Shown: positions 26,001 through 34,886 of the stretch, piece by piece
Numbering within the stretch: the stretch's first letter is position 1
Layout of the letters: every line of letters begins with the position of its first letter
Assembly (NCBI GenBank): GCA_946902875.1
Contig: OX336343.1
Coordinates: forward strand, 4,763,754 to 4,827,753
DNA from: Nematopogon swammerdamellus
Lineage: Eukaryota > Arthropoda > Insecta > Lepidoptera > Adelidae
Length of the DNA: 64,000 nucleotides
Direction: 5' to 3'
Made by a program: the position numbers and the translations under genes
Notes under the pieces: generated by a model
Told to the model about the DNA's origin: nothing
Databases searched by the model: none
Seen by the model: only the letters and a program-made list of their open reading frames with translations

Positions 26001-29000
26001 GTTCCAACACTACGACTATGTTTACATGGTGTTCACTGAGGGGGTCCTTAATCTGTCGCACCATGTCGGCCTTCAGAGAGTGCTCGCTTTCATCACGCGT
26101 CCCGGTGTTATTGGCTTTGGGCTGGTGTTCTTGTGGTAAGTGTCTTTCTGTAGTGATTTAATTTTTTTGTCATCCTTTTTCATTTGCCTTTCCTTCTCTG
26201 CAATTAAGAGGTGCCATCTGACATATTGACACACAATGGGCTATTTGTAGTTCCAATGCGCAATACGAAAGTATATAAGTAAGTGAGGAGCCGTACACAC
26301 CAGTGGGGTATCCGTTTTTGAAGGTTTCGAATGATATCAGAGTATGCGCAAATCTATCTAATCTTTGTAGAGTGTATTTAGGTATGTTTTGTTCCGGTAG
26401 TGAATTGGTTTCGTCGAAAACTTTATTGCTAAAATAAAACATTTTTTTTATGGCTTCCGAACTGGGTGGCTGTGCCCGAGGTCGCAGCCGCAGGTGCAGC
26501 CAATTTTAACCCTGAGGAGGTGTCAGTCCGGCTTGGAGGTGGACTAATGTCGCTAACATTTAATAACCTCTACTAGTAGTCATTCAGTACATCTACATCA
26601 AAAAACATTTACCGGGACCCTAAACATTTATGTGGGCTGGAGTGAATTGAGATTTCATGACGCGTAACGCCTAACAGGCATCTCTCTCTCTCTTACTACT
26701 ACTAGGCAACACTCTCATCTTATGTTTACCTACACATCAACCGGTAATCCCGGCACTTTAAGTTTGTTTCCACGTCGGATTGGGTTTAGTCAGGCAGGCC
26801 TCACGCACTCTATGTACTTGCGCGCGCAAACTACCTACCACCCGGCGGGCCGCCGGTGGTCTAATTCAGTGGAAATTCGTCAGCCGCGCGAAACATACCT
26901 ACACGCTCGCCCACGCAACTGCGCGCAGCTGCAAAGCAATAATCACTTTACACTCAATCGTTTAGGTACATTTTCGCACGCAGCGACTGGCGATGTGAAG
27001 CATTAGGCTATTAAAGCCGTAGGTATGGAACTTTTTGCATGGAGTGATTTATCTGTTACGAAGTAGCTATTAAGTAATCTGTGGTTTAGTTCCGTACAAG
27101 CTAAATGAAGTGTGTCTCCATGTTCATTGTTGTCTCGTGTGTGGTTTGTAGCGTGGGCGTGTACTACATGCGCGCGCGCGCGCTGGCGCAGCGCGTGATG
27201 GTGGCGATGCTGCGCGAGATGCTCGTGCTGGAGGCCAAGGACAAGGAGTTCCTGCTCTCCGCCATCGCTAAAGTCTCCAATGGAGGTCAGCCAGTGAACA
27301 AGTCCACCGCATCATCTAGTCTAGCCTATAAGTGTATGTAGTTCTCGGCAAAGTGGGTCCAACTGCAAATCAGCGCAATAGACAACGTCGTTGTCTCCAA
27401 TTGCATATGCTGAGTTGGGCCCAATTTTATCGCCATTTTGTTGATGTGCCACGTGGAATGGATGGGGTTTTGAGCATGTATTAACTTCACAGAGGCAAAA
27501 TCAGACGATGCGGGGTCTAAGAATCCACAGGATAGATTTACTGAAACCAATTTATTTTTGTGATTAATGCTAGTAACCAATTATCTCCCATAATTCTTAT
27601 CCTCATATTTCCCAGGCCTCATTCCATTGGGTAGTCCATTTCAATACTTACAAATTGTTTGATCTTGAAAAAATTTAAATAGCTCCCAGTGTACAGAAAC
27701 TCATCTATGATCATTTCTATACATTATGCATACAAATTATCATACATTATCATACATATTAGCGTGACATGTTCTCAATATATTTTTTTACATACTAACA
27801 TACATCACATACAACACAGTTATAATTTGTATTGGATACAGTTTGTGTTCCTTTTGTTGATCAGATTTAATAAGCGGCGGGTGGCCGAGTGGTTTGGGCA
27901 TCGGCTTCTCATGCGAGAGGTCCGAGGTTCAAATCCAGTCTTCGTGTACCAATGAATTTTTTCTGACGAATAAATTTACGTGCATACCTCACCTGCTGCT
28001 TCACCGTTCTGAACCGGTGTAAAACTGTAGGTCCCTTCCCTTGCCCCATACTAGGTGTTTGGCTCAAATTGTAGCCGACTGGGTTGGTACCACCGTACTG
28101 GATGTAAAATGTTCGCATAGCAGCCTCGGTTGCGTTCTCCTCTAGTCCACTATAGCTAGCAATCCAGGGAAGTCTCCGGTATAGCACCTACCTTCTCGGA
28201 GGTAATATTGGCTGGTCGGAGGAAGTGCTTTGGCCCCTTCGACTCAGCCACCCATACCGGATACCATTTTGTGCTAATCCTTTGCCCATTGTCTATTTTA
28301 ATATCTTATCGGAAATTTCCAATAATATATCATTATGTCGTACCGACAGAATGGCTGTACAGACCCAAGTCCGAGGACACGTCTCTACCGAACAACAGTC
28401 ACACGTGGCGTTACCTCCACGATGACAACATCCGCAAACCTTCCAACGCGGGCTTCCACTTCGGACGCGCTGACAACACACCAGCCACAGCCAGCGTCGC
28501 AGGTATCACCGTTGTTGCTTTGACGAACTAGCTCCCTAATTCCCCTGTCAGTGTTACTTTGGCAATCTTGTTGCAGACTTTGGCAAACACACTTTCTATA
28601 TTTATTAGCAAAAGAATAGTAGTAGTTAGTAATAGTAGTTAGTAAAAGAATAGCCTCACTGCATATCTCCCCGTGTATGTCGTAAAAGGCGACTAAGGGA
28701 TATGACTCCCTTCTTATATTACTACGTGGTAGGGTTTAAACCGCCCGGGTTGGTACCACCGCACTGAATGAAATGTCGGTCGAAACGGCTATGTAAATAG
28801 TTTGTGTTTTCCGTCCAGTTCAGTGTAGCCGGCATGACCGAAGGGAAGCACTGACGTGGCACCTAGTTCACCCGGTGTTATGGGCCGACATCACGGATGT
28901 TGTAGGTGATGTAGCCAACCGTGTCAGTTTCCATAAATAAAAAAAAAATACAAAATTAATAGTTTGAATTGGTACATTTCATTACTCTGCCTGCATTAAA

Positions 29001-29720
29001 AAAACGATTGCCCTGCAGCGATGTACATAAAAATTAGCAAAATTGATACTTAACATGTTAACAGTCTTCCGTCTCCCATACAAATCATGTCAGTTTCCAT
29101 AAAAAAAAAATTGGTTGTCTGTAAAGTCGGTTTACGGACGATAGTTTTACGTGATAACGTCATAAAGAAACACAGCTATAAGAATTGTACAATCGTACAT
29201 TTATCGATTTCTAGCCTCGATTACCGTACGATACGGCAATTACCGTACGTTTGGCAACACTGCCGCTTGGGCCGAGGACGTTTCCATGGTAACTTTGAAT
29301 ATCAACGTGACTATATCAACGTGAATATCAACGTGACTATCAACGTGACACGCTTTCGTACGTGCTGCCCGTGTTCATCAATTTATAAGATGTTATCACG
29401 TCAAAAATTCTTTAGATAAATGCAGAGCCGAAAATTAATAGAAAAAATACGTCCCGACCAGGATGCTGGTCGGCAACCACTAATATGAGTGTACATAAAA
29501 ACACTTTACAGGACGACCAAAGTCGCACGCTGGCTCATCGGACAACCGACCGAACTCCTACTTCAAGATAGAGCGTCCGAGCTCGTTTCACCGAAGCGCA
29601 TCGCGGCGTGACGAGGACGGCGACACGGACAGCTCCTTCAGCTGGCAGGGCTCCACCAGCCAACTCAACAGCGCTCAGTCACCCAGCCACGTACAGGAAG
29701 GCGATAAGAAGTGGCTGTGA
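8035..29720 (+). CDS. TMC: Transmembrane channel-like protein (TMC7-type), 14 exons
   Basis: Exons: 8035-8263, 12932-13109, 14529-14676, 15770-16054, 16874-17013, 18142-18292, 18880-19130, 19940-20054, 20230-20339, 21921-22208, 25977-26135, 27152-27285, 28350-28502, 29512-29720. All phases agree and the total is 2550 nt, 849 aa. Family marks are SIELWYEAIRTIEGHFG before the first membrane helix (exon 4), VFCGWDF (exon 6), CWETMLGQEVYRL at about residues 500-512 (exon 9), LVYNQALLWLGMLFSP (exon 10), and QQCGPF then GVLNLS (exon 11). About nine or ten hydrophobic helices lie between residues 200 and 700, with charged cytosolic tails. TMC proteins are membrane channel or scramblase-like proteins; TMC1/2 serve mechanotransduction, while the TMC7-type role is less clear. 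Exon 1 uses a GC donor, and its start Met follows an in-frame TGA at 8026, so an extra upstream exon is possible. Exon 10 can extend to 22904 through a tandem array. Confidence 0.93.
9600..9900 (+). mobile_element. Jockey/CR1-like LINE ORF2 C-terminal fragment
   Basis: The plus-strand frame reads YYRGRCSEELASLIP, then RTHRFSKSFLCRTARVWNCL and PASVFP..FNLGVFKRRING, ending near a TGA at 9901. The R-T-A-R-x-W-N-x-LP ... F-K-R-R pattern is the usual end of LINE ORF2 proteins. There is no upstream reverse transcriptase, so this is a 5'-truncated copy. Confidence 0.7.
10165..10360 (-). mobile_element. LINE reverse-transcriptase fragment
   Basis: The minus-strand frame reads EKLLKELPHRAVMLITAIFN, then GHFPEQWKIAQIIQIAKPGK, the conserved N-terminal reverse-transcriptase block (FP..WK.A.I..I.KPGK) of jockey/R1-type LINEs. 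It ends abruptly after NEVA and lies in TMC intron 1. Confidence 0.75.
10412..10525. repeat. Dispersed repeat with TACA-rich edge (copy 2 of 3)
   Basis: This shares the CCCGACAATCGGGGTAAG and GTGTTGTGCTGCAAG blocks with the copies at 2150-2250 and 36938-37042. Confidence 0.6.
12184..12591 (+). mobile_element. SINE family B, near full-length copy
   Basis: The copy runs from an ATAGCCCCACTGC..-type leader through a polymerase III-like head (GGTCAGTTATTGGATGGATG, then GTGGTTCGGATACCAC as a B-box-like segment) and a central GTAGGTCCCTTCCCTT...GGTTGGTACCACCGCACTGA domain, to a tail GATGTAGCCAACCGTGTC and poly(A). Other copies or pieces are at 14204-14497 (minus), 28643-28945, 32228-32450, 37193-38855 (interrupted), 47735-47940, 57717-57765 (minus) and 60370-60450. 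Confidence 0.8.
12631..12899. mobile_element. TA-flanked MITE with about 60-bp terminal inverted repeats
   Basis: The ends are TACACGGTGTTGCA and TGCAACACCGTGTA, with the similarity continuing inwards (GGGGGTGATTCT... against ...AGAATAACCCCC). Flanking TA dinucleotides fit a Tc1/mariner-type MITE. The right end is 32 bp from the acceptor of TMC exon 2. The 30 bp to its left (GTTGAGTTTTGGGACACCTG) resemble the end of the MITE at 44525-44935. Confidence 0.7.
13140..13350 (+). repeat. Dispersed repeat carrying a (GACGGACG)n/(GACA)n microsatellite
   Basis: The sequence reads ATTACGGTTCAAGAGATACA, then CCCTCGGACAGACGGACGG, then TTAGTAATAGGGTGCCGTAC and GGAACCCTAAAAA. A close copy is at 47010-47110 and an end fragment at 23876-23930. 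From experience this unit is common in lepidopteran genomes. Confidence 0.65.
13369..14180 (-). pseudogene. Retroelement-derived ORF with possible PD-(D/E)XK nuclease region, flanked by direct repeats
   Basis: A 174-codon minus-strand frame (13588-14112) contains RPDILIFS...HVVLVELTVSWENNIP and FAVEVGARGLPAKSLF. The P-D ... V-E-L-T pattern resembles the PD-(D/E)XK fold seen at the C-termini of some metazoan retroelement ORFs; this is an inference, and the catalytic activity is unproven. A segment of about 95 bp (GTGTGGA..TAAGCTTGCGATG.. to ..GGTCGGGACT.GCGAGTGGC) occurs at both 13369-13470 and 14085-14180 in the same orientation, and again at 59304-59403. A second, more decayed copy is at 20806-21890. 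It lies in TMC intron 2. Confidence 0.6.
14204..14497 (-). mobile_element. SINE family B copy, inverted
   Basis: It reads as the reverse complement of the 12184-12591 copy, from the tail (GTTGGCTACATCACC) to the head (CGGTCACCCATCCAAG). Its head side stops about 30 bp upstream of the acceptor of TMC exon 3. Confidence 0.75.
15011..15469 (+). mobile_element. Retroelement ORF fragment in TMC intron 3
   Basis: A 152-codon frame contains ENWRKPVVLSTEDRMEVWKG, a DVDQLASVHWLRFGDLFGET block, ETEGLVKLQDEVVKTNNYRK and ICRACHQPGES. The order W...G.L..ETEG....QD....T..Y.K....D....CR.CH..ES is typical of the region after the reverse transcriptase in a metazoan retroelement family. The frame ends early at TAG and no reverse transcriptase precedes it. 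A short (TTTTATAGGTA)n-like repeat follows at 15465-15545. Confidence 0.65.
16085..16445 (+). mobile_element. LINE 3' end with (CAA)n tail
   Basis: The frame reads LLTGHCPLNRHLFTIGVTDS, CRGCMAEDESATHVLLECPVV and ends GWLE-TAA at 16341. This is the zinc-knuckle-like C-terminus of an R1/I-type LINE. About 90 bp of 3' UTR follow and end in (CAA)n at 16428-16447. It lies in TMC intron 4. Confidence 0.75.
17014..18141 (+). other. TMC intron 5
   Basis: The region 17235-17620 is a relative of the TTAA-flanked element at 30231 (GGTGTCGGCGCCGGCG, then blocks such as CCAAATTGTTAGTTGAACAT). A TTAACCGCTCA end lies near 17038. The rest is AT-rich without recognised content. The intron ends in an A-run just before the exon 6 acceptor. 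Confidence 0.55.
19158..19262. repeat. Dispersed repeat pair member
   Basis: CCTGCGAAGTTTCT..CCGGTTC, GTAATCGAACC.GATAGAAC and AGTTCGAGTGC appear here and, with few changes, at about 59597-59700 in the NFATC2IP gene. The element class is unknown. Confidence 0.55.
20806..21890 (+). pseudogene. Second decayed copy of the retroelement ORF, split by a SINE
   Basis: Blocks KVNFVKPGANKLPKDRTKPS, SILGAAKD, SKATKHYLL and FTVEVGARGLPARSLYSLFK match the 13.6-14.1-kb ORF, here in plus orientation and broken by in-frame stops. After 21300 a SINE family A copy (21325-21727) interrupts it. The element resumes at about 21735 and ends near 21890 with the CACCTCGAATGACACCC..CATCGCAAGCT end segment, 30 bp before the exon 10 acceptor of TMC. 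Confidence 0.65.
21325..21727 (+). mobile_element. SINE family A, tRNA-derived head (type II tRNA-like)
   Basis: The head reads GGGTGGCCGAGTGGTTTGGG (A-box-like) and GGTTCGAATCC (B box), as in tRNA-Ser/Leu. It is followed by a body with GTAGGTCCCTTCCCTTGCCC and GGTTGGTACCACCGTACTGG, and an A-rich tail. It is not a functional tRNA gene: no acceptor-stem closure was seen and the body is fused to it. A second full copy is at 27875-28264 and a headless one at 44006-44257. Confidence 0.8.
22063..22932 (+). repeat. Five tandem copies of a 174-bp unit in TMC exon 10
   Basis: Units start at 22063, 22237, 22411, 22585 and 22759, each beginning TTCTACGTGCGGCGGTCGG. Each contains the last 146 bp of exon 10, the donor ATGAG|GTATGA and 28 bp of intron ending CTGTTGTTGTTATTGCCG. 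Only scattered point changes separate the copies: T/C at GGATA(T/C)GTG, G/A at TCGGT(G/A)GTG, CAGACC(T/G)TGC, and GTATGA to GAATGA in copy 3. The length is 58 codons and the frame is open through all five copies and on to 23106. Each unit encodes a basic loop plus one hydrophobic segment. Confidence 0.95.
23107..25976 (+). other. TMC intron 10 (remainder)
   Basis: AT-rich. It contains a fragment of the GACGGACG-type repeat at 23876-23930, a MITE-like element at about 24113-24832, and a weak LINE-like fragment near 25100-25230 (YFLGPNLYNKILKEL..LFKSKIKF). Nothing else was recognised. Confidence 0.5.
24113..24832 (-). mobile_element. MITE-like element with ACGTGATGACGTCA ends
   Basis: The left end is TTTTTGACGTGATGACGTCA. 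The right end contains TGACGTCATCACGTAAAACT, its near reverse complement, followed by CCGACTTTACAGACAACC. A shorter copy in the opposite orientation is at 29110-29412. The superfamily is not assigned. Confidence 0.5.
26895..27084 (+). repeat. Dispersed repeat, second copy of the window's first 197 bases
   Basis: ACGCTCGCCCACGCAA.TGCG, AAGCAATAA.CACTTTACAC and GGAGTGATTTATCTGTTACG are shared with 1-197. It lies in TMC intron 11, about 70 bp before exon 12. Confidence 0.7.
27875..28264 (+). mobile_element. SINE family A, second copy
   Basis: It carries the same tRNA-like head and body as the copy at 21325-21727 (GGCGGGTGGCCGAGTGGTTT to CCCATACCGGATACC), with substitutions throughout. It lies in TMC intron 12, about 85 bp upstream of exon 13. 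Confidence 0.8.
28643..28945 (+). mobile_element. SINE family B copy with internal deletion
   Basis: The leader (ATAGCCTCACTGCATATCTC) is joined directly to the central GGTAGGGTTTAAACCGCCCG domain and the GTAGCCAACCGTGTCAG tail. The tRNA/5S-like head present in the 37193 copy is missing. Confidence 0.75.
29110..29412 (+). mobile_element. Short MITE-like copy
   Basis: It runs from TTGTCTGTAAAGTCGGTTTA / TTTACGTGATAACGTCATAA to the inverse end ATGTTATCACGTCAAAAATT. It is related to 24113-24832 in the reverse orientation and sits about 100 bp before the last TMC exon. Confidence 0.5.
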
Positions 29721-30230
29721 TATAGTGAAGAGATTACATTTTTTACTGACATAATACAGTTTTACATACATACCCAGTATAGTGCCCCGGGCCAACCTTA
29801 GTTCCCTGGGAAACACTTGTGTGCATATCCAAACAACACTTTCGGTCGGGGACCTTCGTGTGAAACCCCTCTGTCTCCAGCTACCCCGGCCAGCGTATGT
29901 CTTCCATGAAGGACACAAGATGGCCAGCGTGGCCGCAGACCTCAGGAGGAGGTGGGAGAAAAAAACGGCTTTAATGTAGTGAAGAGCCTTAATGTTTATA
30001 ATACAGTTTTACAGATGTACATAGTGTCTCGCCTGTCTCTCAATGGGGTAGACAGAGCGAACAGTGTGATATTGATAATGTGATATGATAACAAAGGTCT
30101 ATAATGTGTGTTTTATCATTGCAGTATTTTTATTCACATTTTTCGTGTCTTCTTTAAAAGGATAGACAATCGGTGAATAGGCGGACTTATCACTCGAGGA
30201 GATATCCTTAAGCAACGTTTACATGTTTAA

Positions 30231-32019
30231 CCGCTCAGGTGTCGGCGCCGGCGCGCGCTAATCTCCATAAAATGCCGCAAATATTCACGGTTGCGATTTG
30301 TTGAGAATTTAAAAAAAAAAAAAAAAAGATGAACACCTGTAGCAAATAAGGCACGGTTGTAATCATATTTCCTAAATTTCCTTTAACTTACAGTGCTCTG
30401 CCCCTGTACTGGCGTTACTCACTCGCCGATGTGAGCATGAGAAACAATCTCAATCAACCAATCAGATGGTGTTCCGTGAGGCAACCGGCCCGGCTATTGG
30501 TTGAAATATGCGAGTATTTATGTGAGTTAGCGAGTGAGTTAACGCCGGTAGACCCCCTGACCTTTGTTTTGAATCCAAATTGTTAGTTGAACATTGCACT
30601 CCACAAAAATATAGTGAGGTTAAGTTTTTTCTCGATTTCACACACTCGCAAATAGATAAAATCCTCCAATAATAACACATTCACTTATAAAATGTTCTAT
30701 TCTTTCAATAATTTATTTATACATAAACACAACAAACTACTGACTAAAAACAACAAAAAAACATTTTTATTTGAGACGGCGTCGCGCGGATTCGCACACG
30801 AAAATGGCGTCCGTCACCAAGTCTCGAAATCAACTGAGAAATCCGTAAATTTTTTGCTCTATGCTGGCGCCATGGTTAATCAGATCAAGTAGGGCATATC
30901 TTCATCTTTATTTAGAAGTATAATGAGCAGTGGCGGCTGGCCCTTAAGTGCGCTCGTGCGCCGCACTACCACAAAATATAGCGCCTTCACCCGAAAGAAA
31001 TAAATCAATTAAAATATTAAACATTCTCCATGATTGTCACCGATCGAAGTATAAAATATCAAACTGAATTCATTCCTATTTCCTAGACAACAAGGCACGA
31101 TTTTGCTGTACGTAATACGTACTACATACGACGTATCGCCGCCGAGCTCGCCGCCGAGCTCGCCGCCGAGTGCATTACAAAACACCGCGAACGTCTACTA
31201 TGAGAAAATGTCAAAGGCTGCTGCCCCGCCGCGTGAAACAAAACACTCTTCATACGATTATGTGTGGAACAAGGTTGCATTCTGCGTGTGACACACGACG
31301 GAAAAAGAAGGACAGTATATTATGGAAAGACGCGCGTGCGACACGTCGCGGGCGATTCGTTCTGCTTGTGAGTCCGTCTGCCTAGAGTCAGCGCGCTGCG
31401 CTGTCATGTGATGATGTCACATACCCGTTAGCGCGCGAATATTTAAAATGGAATATGGTTAGGTTTTGTGCTTTCTGTCGCGTGATACTGTGAATTAAGT
31501 GGTGCCGATATTTGCCTAAGCGTTGGATAAAGGTAAGGCTTTACAATCAGGTGATCCCGAGTTCAATTCCTACTTTTCAAATGCTTTTATTTTTATATAC
31601 TTTTTGAAGTATTTTTGGGACATTACTACTGTTTTCTTTTTGAAAGCTGCAGTAGTGTTGTGGTCTATGGGTGTGTTCATAAAGGCACTAAAAATGAGTT
31701 AAAAAACTTGTTTGGTTTTTTTTTTTGTTTTTTCGCAACTCATTGAGTGTCTTAAGAATATTCATGCTAGGTACGTACGCAGGCGTTTAAAAAATTCGTA
31801 AGTCCCGATCTTAAAATAACATGACGGGAATGTGTTGGGAAATTTGGTATTTAAGTACCTAGGTAGGTACTTAGCGCACTGCCGGTCACGTAAGTCACCA
31901 GCCGCCACTGATAATGAGCCTTATACCCATATTCAAAGAGTGTGTATTTTAATGTCGAAAGTCGACACTTCAGGCACTCTTCGGCGCCGGGACGAATCAT
32001 CCCGGCGACACCTGAGCGG
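30231..32019. mobile_element. TTAA-flanked (piggyBac-like) element containing a hAT insertion
   Basis: It is bounded by TTAA at 30227-30230 and 32020-32023, with terminal inverted repeats CCGCTCAGGTGTCG. Subtracting the hAT copy at 30928-31910 leaves about 800 bp. Much of the left part (to about 30770) is related to 17235-17620. Other TTAACCGCTCA-type ends occur near 17038, 37090 and 47970. No transposase was seen. The piggyBac assignment rests only on the TTAA target. Confidence 0.6.
30928..31910. mobile_element. Non-autonomous hAT element, copy 1
   Basis: It starts CAGTGGCGGCTGGCCCTTAA and ends TCACCAGCCGCCACTG. Its flanks are perfect 8-bp duplications, ATAATGAG at 30920-30927 and 31911-31918. 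The 8-bp target duplication and the CAGTGGCGG ends indicate the hAT superfamily. No transposase frame was found. The left approximately 450 bp match the second copy at 37480. Confidence 0.85.
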
Positions 32020-32227
32020 TTAAGACATACAGAGAAAATGTATGAGTTGTAGAAAAAATTACTTGATGGCATTGGATGTACGTACGATTTATGTAGTGGC
32101 CTTTTAAGAGGCTTATGATTTTATGACCATAATAACCAAAGTATCTTCTTCTGTTTGTATGTCACAGGTTAGCAGTAAAAGGTTAGTCCTAGACAGTTTT
32201 AGTTTGGTTTGCAGATACATTATTATT

Positions 32228-32450
32228 CCCTTCTTACCTTACTAGGTGGTAGGGTTTATCCCACCAGGGTTGGTACCACCGCACTGACGTCGAAACGGCT
32301 ATGTAAATAGTTCGTGTTTTTCGTCCAGTTCAGTGTAGCCGACATGAAATGAAGGGAAGCACTGACATGGCACCTAGTTCACCCGGTGTTATGGGCTGAC
32401 ATCACGGATGTTGTAGGTGATGTGGCCAACCGTGTGTTTCCATTAAAAAA
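32228..32450 (+). mobile_element. SINE family B, 5'-truncated copy
   Basis: It starts inside the central domain (CCCTTCTTACCTTACTAGGT) and runs to the GTGGCCAACCGTGTG tail and poly(A). Confidence 0.75.
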
Positions 32451-32577
32451 AATTTAAACATACGAGTAAAATAATGCTTTTTGTGTGTTTTGTTACCGCG
32501 ATGAATGTAAAAGGCCCAGCAGATCTATTCGTGGAAATCCGTACTGACAATTCAAGTCTCAGTCGTTGAGACTAGTT

Positions 32578-32705
32578 CTACATACATAAAAACATAGCGT
32601 CCCGCCTGTGTCCCAGTGGGGTAGGCAGAGACAATGGATCTCCACGTGCCACGATCCTGACACACCTCTGCCGCCTCTTCCACTCTCATAATGTCTTCAT
32701 TACAC
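32578..32705 (-). mobile_element. LINE 3' end, inverted
   Basis: It is the reverse complement of the 3' end seen at 34480-34605: the (TACA)n edge, CATAGCGTCCCGCCTGTG, GGGGTAGGCAGAGACAA and CCTCTGCCGCCTCTTCCACT blocks are all shared. A decayed relative is at about 20650-20720. Confidence 0.7.
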
Positions 32706-32996
32706 TAGTTTCTATGCGTCTGAATAGTCTCAGCGTCTGAAACGTCAATGCGAATTTCAAGCAATATAGACCCAGAACTTCGCTGTAGTCGAATTATGGT
32801 GGCAGGGCGAGGTGTCAACGTTGCGGACATCTTGGCAGCCTTTTAGAATGGTAGCGATACTTATAAATAATGCAATTACCCCCTTTCCATGGAGTTAATC
32901 ATTACTAGTCTGTTTTAGGTACCACAAAATATTATAAAAATTGCATTTAATTTTTTTACGCAACCACAAGGTAAAAATTTAATTATATATTATTAA

Positions 32997-33412
32997 CCCT
33001 TTACCTTCCAACATATTAATATAAGAGGGGTCACGCATTTTCAGTGTCATTTTCGCCGCGCGGAAATTCGCGGAAACTGCAAAACATAAACTCTTAATAT
33101 TTTGTAAAATAATGAAGACAAATCAATAGCCTCTATTGGCACATAAAGGCAATGAAATTAACCACAAAACGATCTAAAGTGAGGATTCATTTATTTAGAA
33201 GCACCGATGGATTCTTTAACTCTAGGTAAAATAAAACACGCTCCAAATTTTTTTCTAAGCTAAAATTGACAATTCCCCATAGAAATTGTATACCAAGTAG
33301 TAGGTAAAGAAATGTAGTCTTCAAATACTGCATTCAAATTACGGTATATCCCAGATCTCAATACAGGTCAGTGGGCAAAAGTGACGGCCCTCAGAATTTG
33401 GAACGTAAAGGG
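32997..33412. mobile_element. TTAA-flanked (piggyBac-like) MITE
   Basis: TTAA lies at 32993-32996 and 33413-33416. The termini CCCTTTACCTTCCAA and TTGGAACGTAAAGGG are inverted repeats with one mismatch over 15 bp. It is 416 bp long with no coding capacity. Internal blocks (GAGGATTCATTTATTTAGAAG) recur near 35610-35775, 57090-57560 and 60835-61000. Confidence 0.75.
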
Positions 33413-33932
33413 TTAATAAAAATAAAAATATGCAAAATATTTGTTTGACATTTCCCAGTATATCTCCAAAAGGAATAAAAATGTGACTTTCTTTATAATT
33501 ATCATTTAATTTATACAATTTTTATACACATGATTTTTCAGGTTTTCGTACCCCGTACGGAAGCCTATTTCTAAGCCTACATTTTTATTTTATACCTATA
33601 AGGTTCGGAGATAAGCGTAAATGTTATCTTTGATATATAGTATGTCTTGTGTCCATATATCAGTAACAGATGAGGGTAAAACTCTTTGCCGCATCTTGTA
33701 CTACAGGCCTTATGAAACCTGCACTGTGTTTGTGTGAAGGTGGGTGTGCTAAATTGCTTTAGAAACAATAAATTATCCTTGAATAATAAAGAAAGTTAAA
33801 AAAAAAATTGTGTTTATTATTTAAGCACCAGACCACATTTCCTAGCTCCTTGCCGGGCCAGAGCCGTAAACTCTCATACAATATGTCTGCAAAAAGTATG
33901 AAGAAGGCTGAACTAGTTTGTCTCTGGCTTTA

Positions 33933-34883
33933 GGCTGGTTGTCCTCTCACGCTGAGCGTGAGCGCTGACGGCTGAATATGTAGGTATCACATAGTATCGT
34001 TTTCTTATAACGCTGAGAGCTCGGCGCCGACGGTGCTCGGCGCTGAGGCGTACGCGGCTCTCAGCGCCGCGCGTCGGCGCTCGGCGCTCAGCGGCGCTCA
34101 CGCGCCTCCACTGCCAGTGAGCGTTGCCGTGTCACGCCGAGCACACGTGCTGACGAGTACAGTCGCAATGAGTCGTGATATTGATACGGGGCGAGTAATT
34201 GACGAAGTCGTCTGCGATGGAGTTACAATGAAAGATAGATTGAGAAATAGTGTAGTGCGAGAGCGCTGTGGGCTGAAAGAAGATATAGTGACAAGGATTG
34301 AGAAAGGGATGCTTCGGTGGTTCGGTCATGTTGGAAGAATGGATGATAGGAGACTAACGAAAGAAATTTATGAAGCAAGTGTGAGTGGAAGAGTCGGGAA
34401 GGGTCGCCCTAGACGCACTTACCTAGACCAGATCGGGCATGTGCTCAAAAAGGGGCAAGTGCGTAGTACCCGTAACCGACGAGCATGCATGAAGAACATT
34501 ATGGGAGTGGAAGAGGCGGCAGAGGTGTGTCAGGATCGTGGCACGTGGAGATCCGTTGTCTCTGCCTACCCCACCGGGAAACAGGCGTGACGCTATGTAT
34601 GTATGTATCGTCTGCGAAAATGTTTATGGGACGCCTCCGACCAATTATACAAGAACAAAGACGCGCGAATGAAGGCTTGAGAAGACATCGCGTTTTCTCT
34701 TCTTACGTTGTTGTTTTTTCTTCCATAAATAATACGCGGCAACAATTTTAACAGCATACATGTTGACGACTGTACCTTGCGGCTGTCAGCGCGAGACTAA
34801 AACGACTCAAGCTGACCGCTCAGCGCTGATTATCTACGCGCCGACACTCAGCGCTCACGCTCAGCGTGAGAGGAAAACCAGCC
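33933..34883. mobile_element. PIF/Harbinger-like element with 37-bp terminal inverted repeats
   Basis: The ends GGCTGGTT(G/T)TCCTCTCACG.. and their inverse match for about 37 bp, continuing into CTGAGCGTGAGCGCTGA. TTA lies on both sides (33930-33932, 34884-34886), the target type of PIF/Harbinger. Sequence just inside the left end is GC-rich. The middle carries a LINE 3' end (34160-34605). No full transposase was found. Confidence 0.7.
34160..34605 (+). mobile_element. LINE ORF2 C-terminus and 3' end inside the Harbinger-like element
   Basis: The frame reads MLRWFGHVGRMDDRRLTKEI, then VSGRVGKGRPRRTYLDQIGH, the familiar WFGHV.RM...R....I..G...GRG.PR tail of RTE/Craig-type LINE proteins. A 3' region and a (TATG)n tail follow at 34593-34607. 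It was probably inserted as a 5'-truncated copy. Confidence 0.75.
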
Positions 34884-34886
34884 TTA

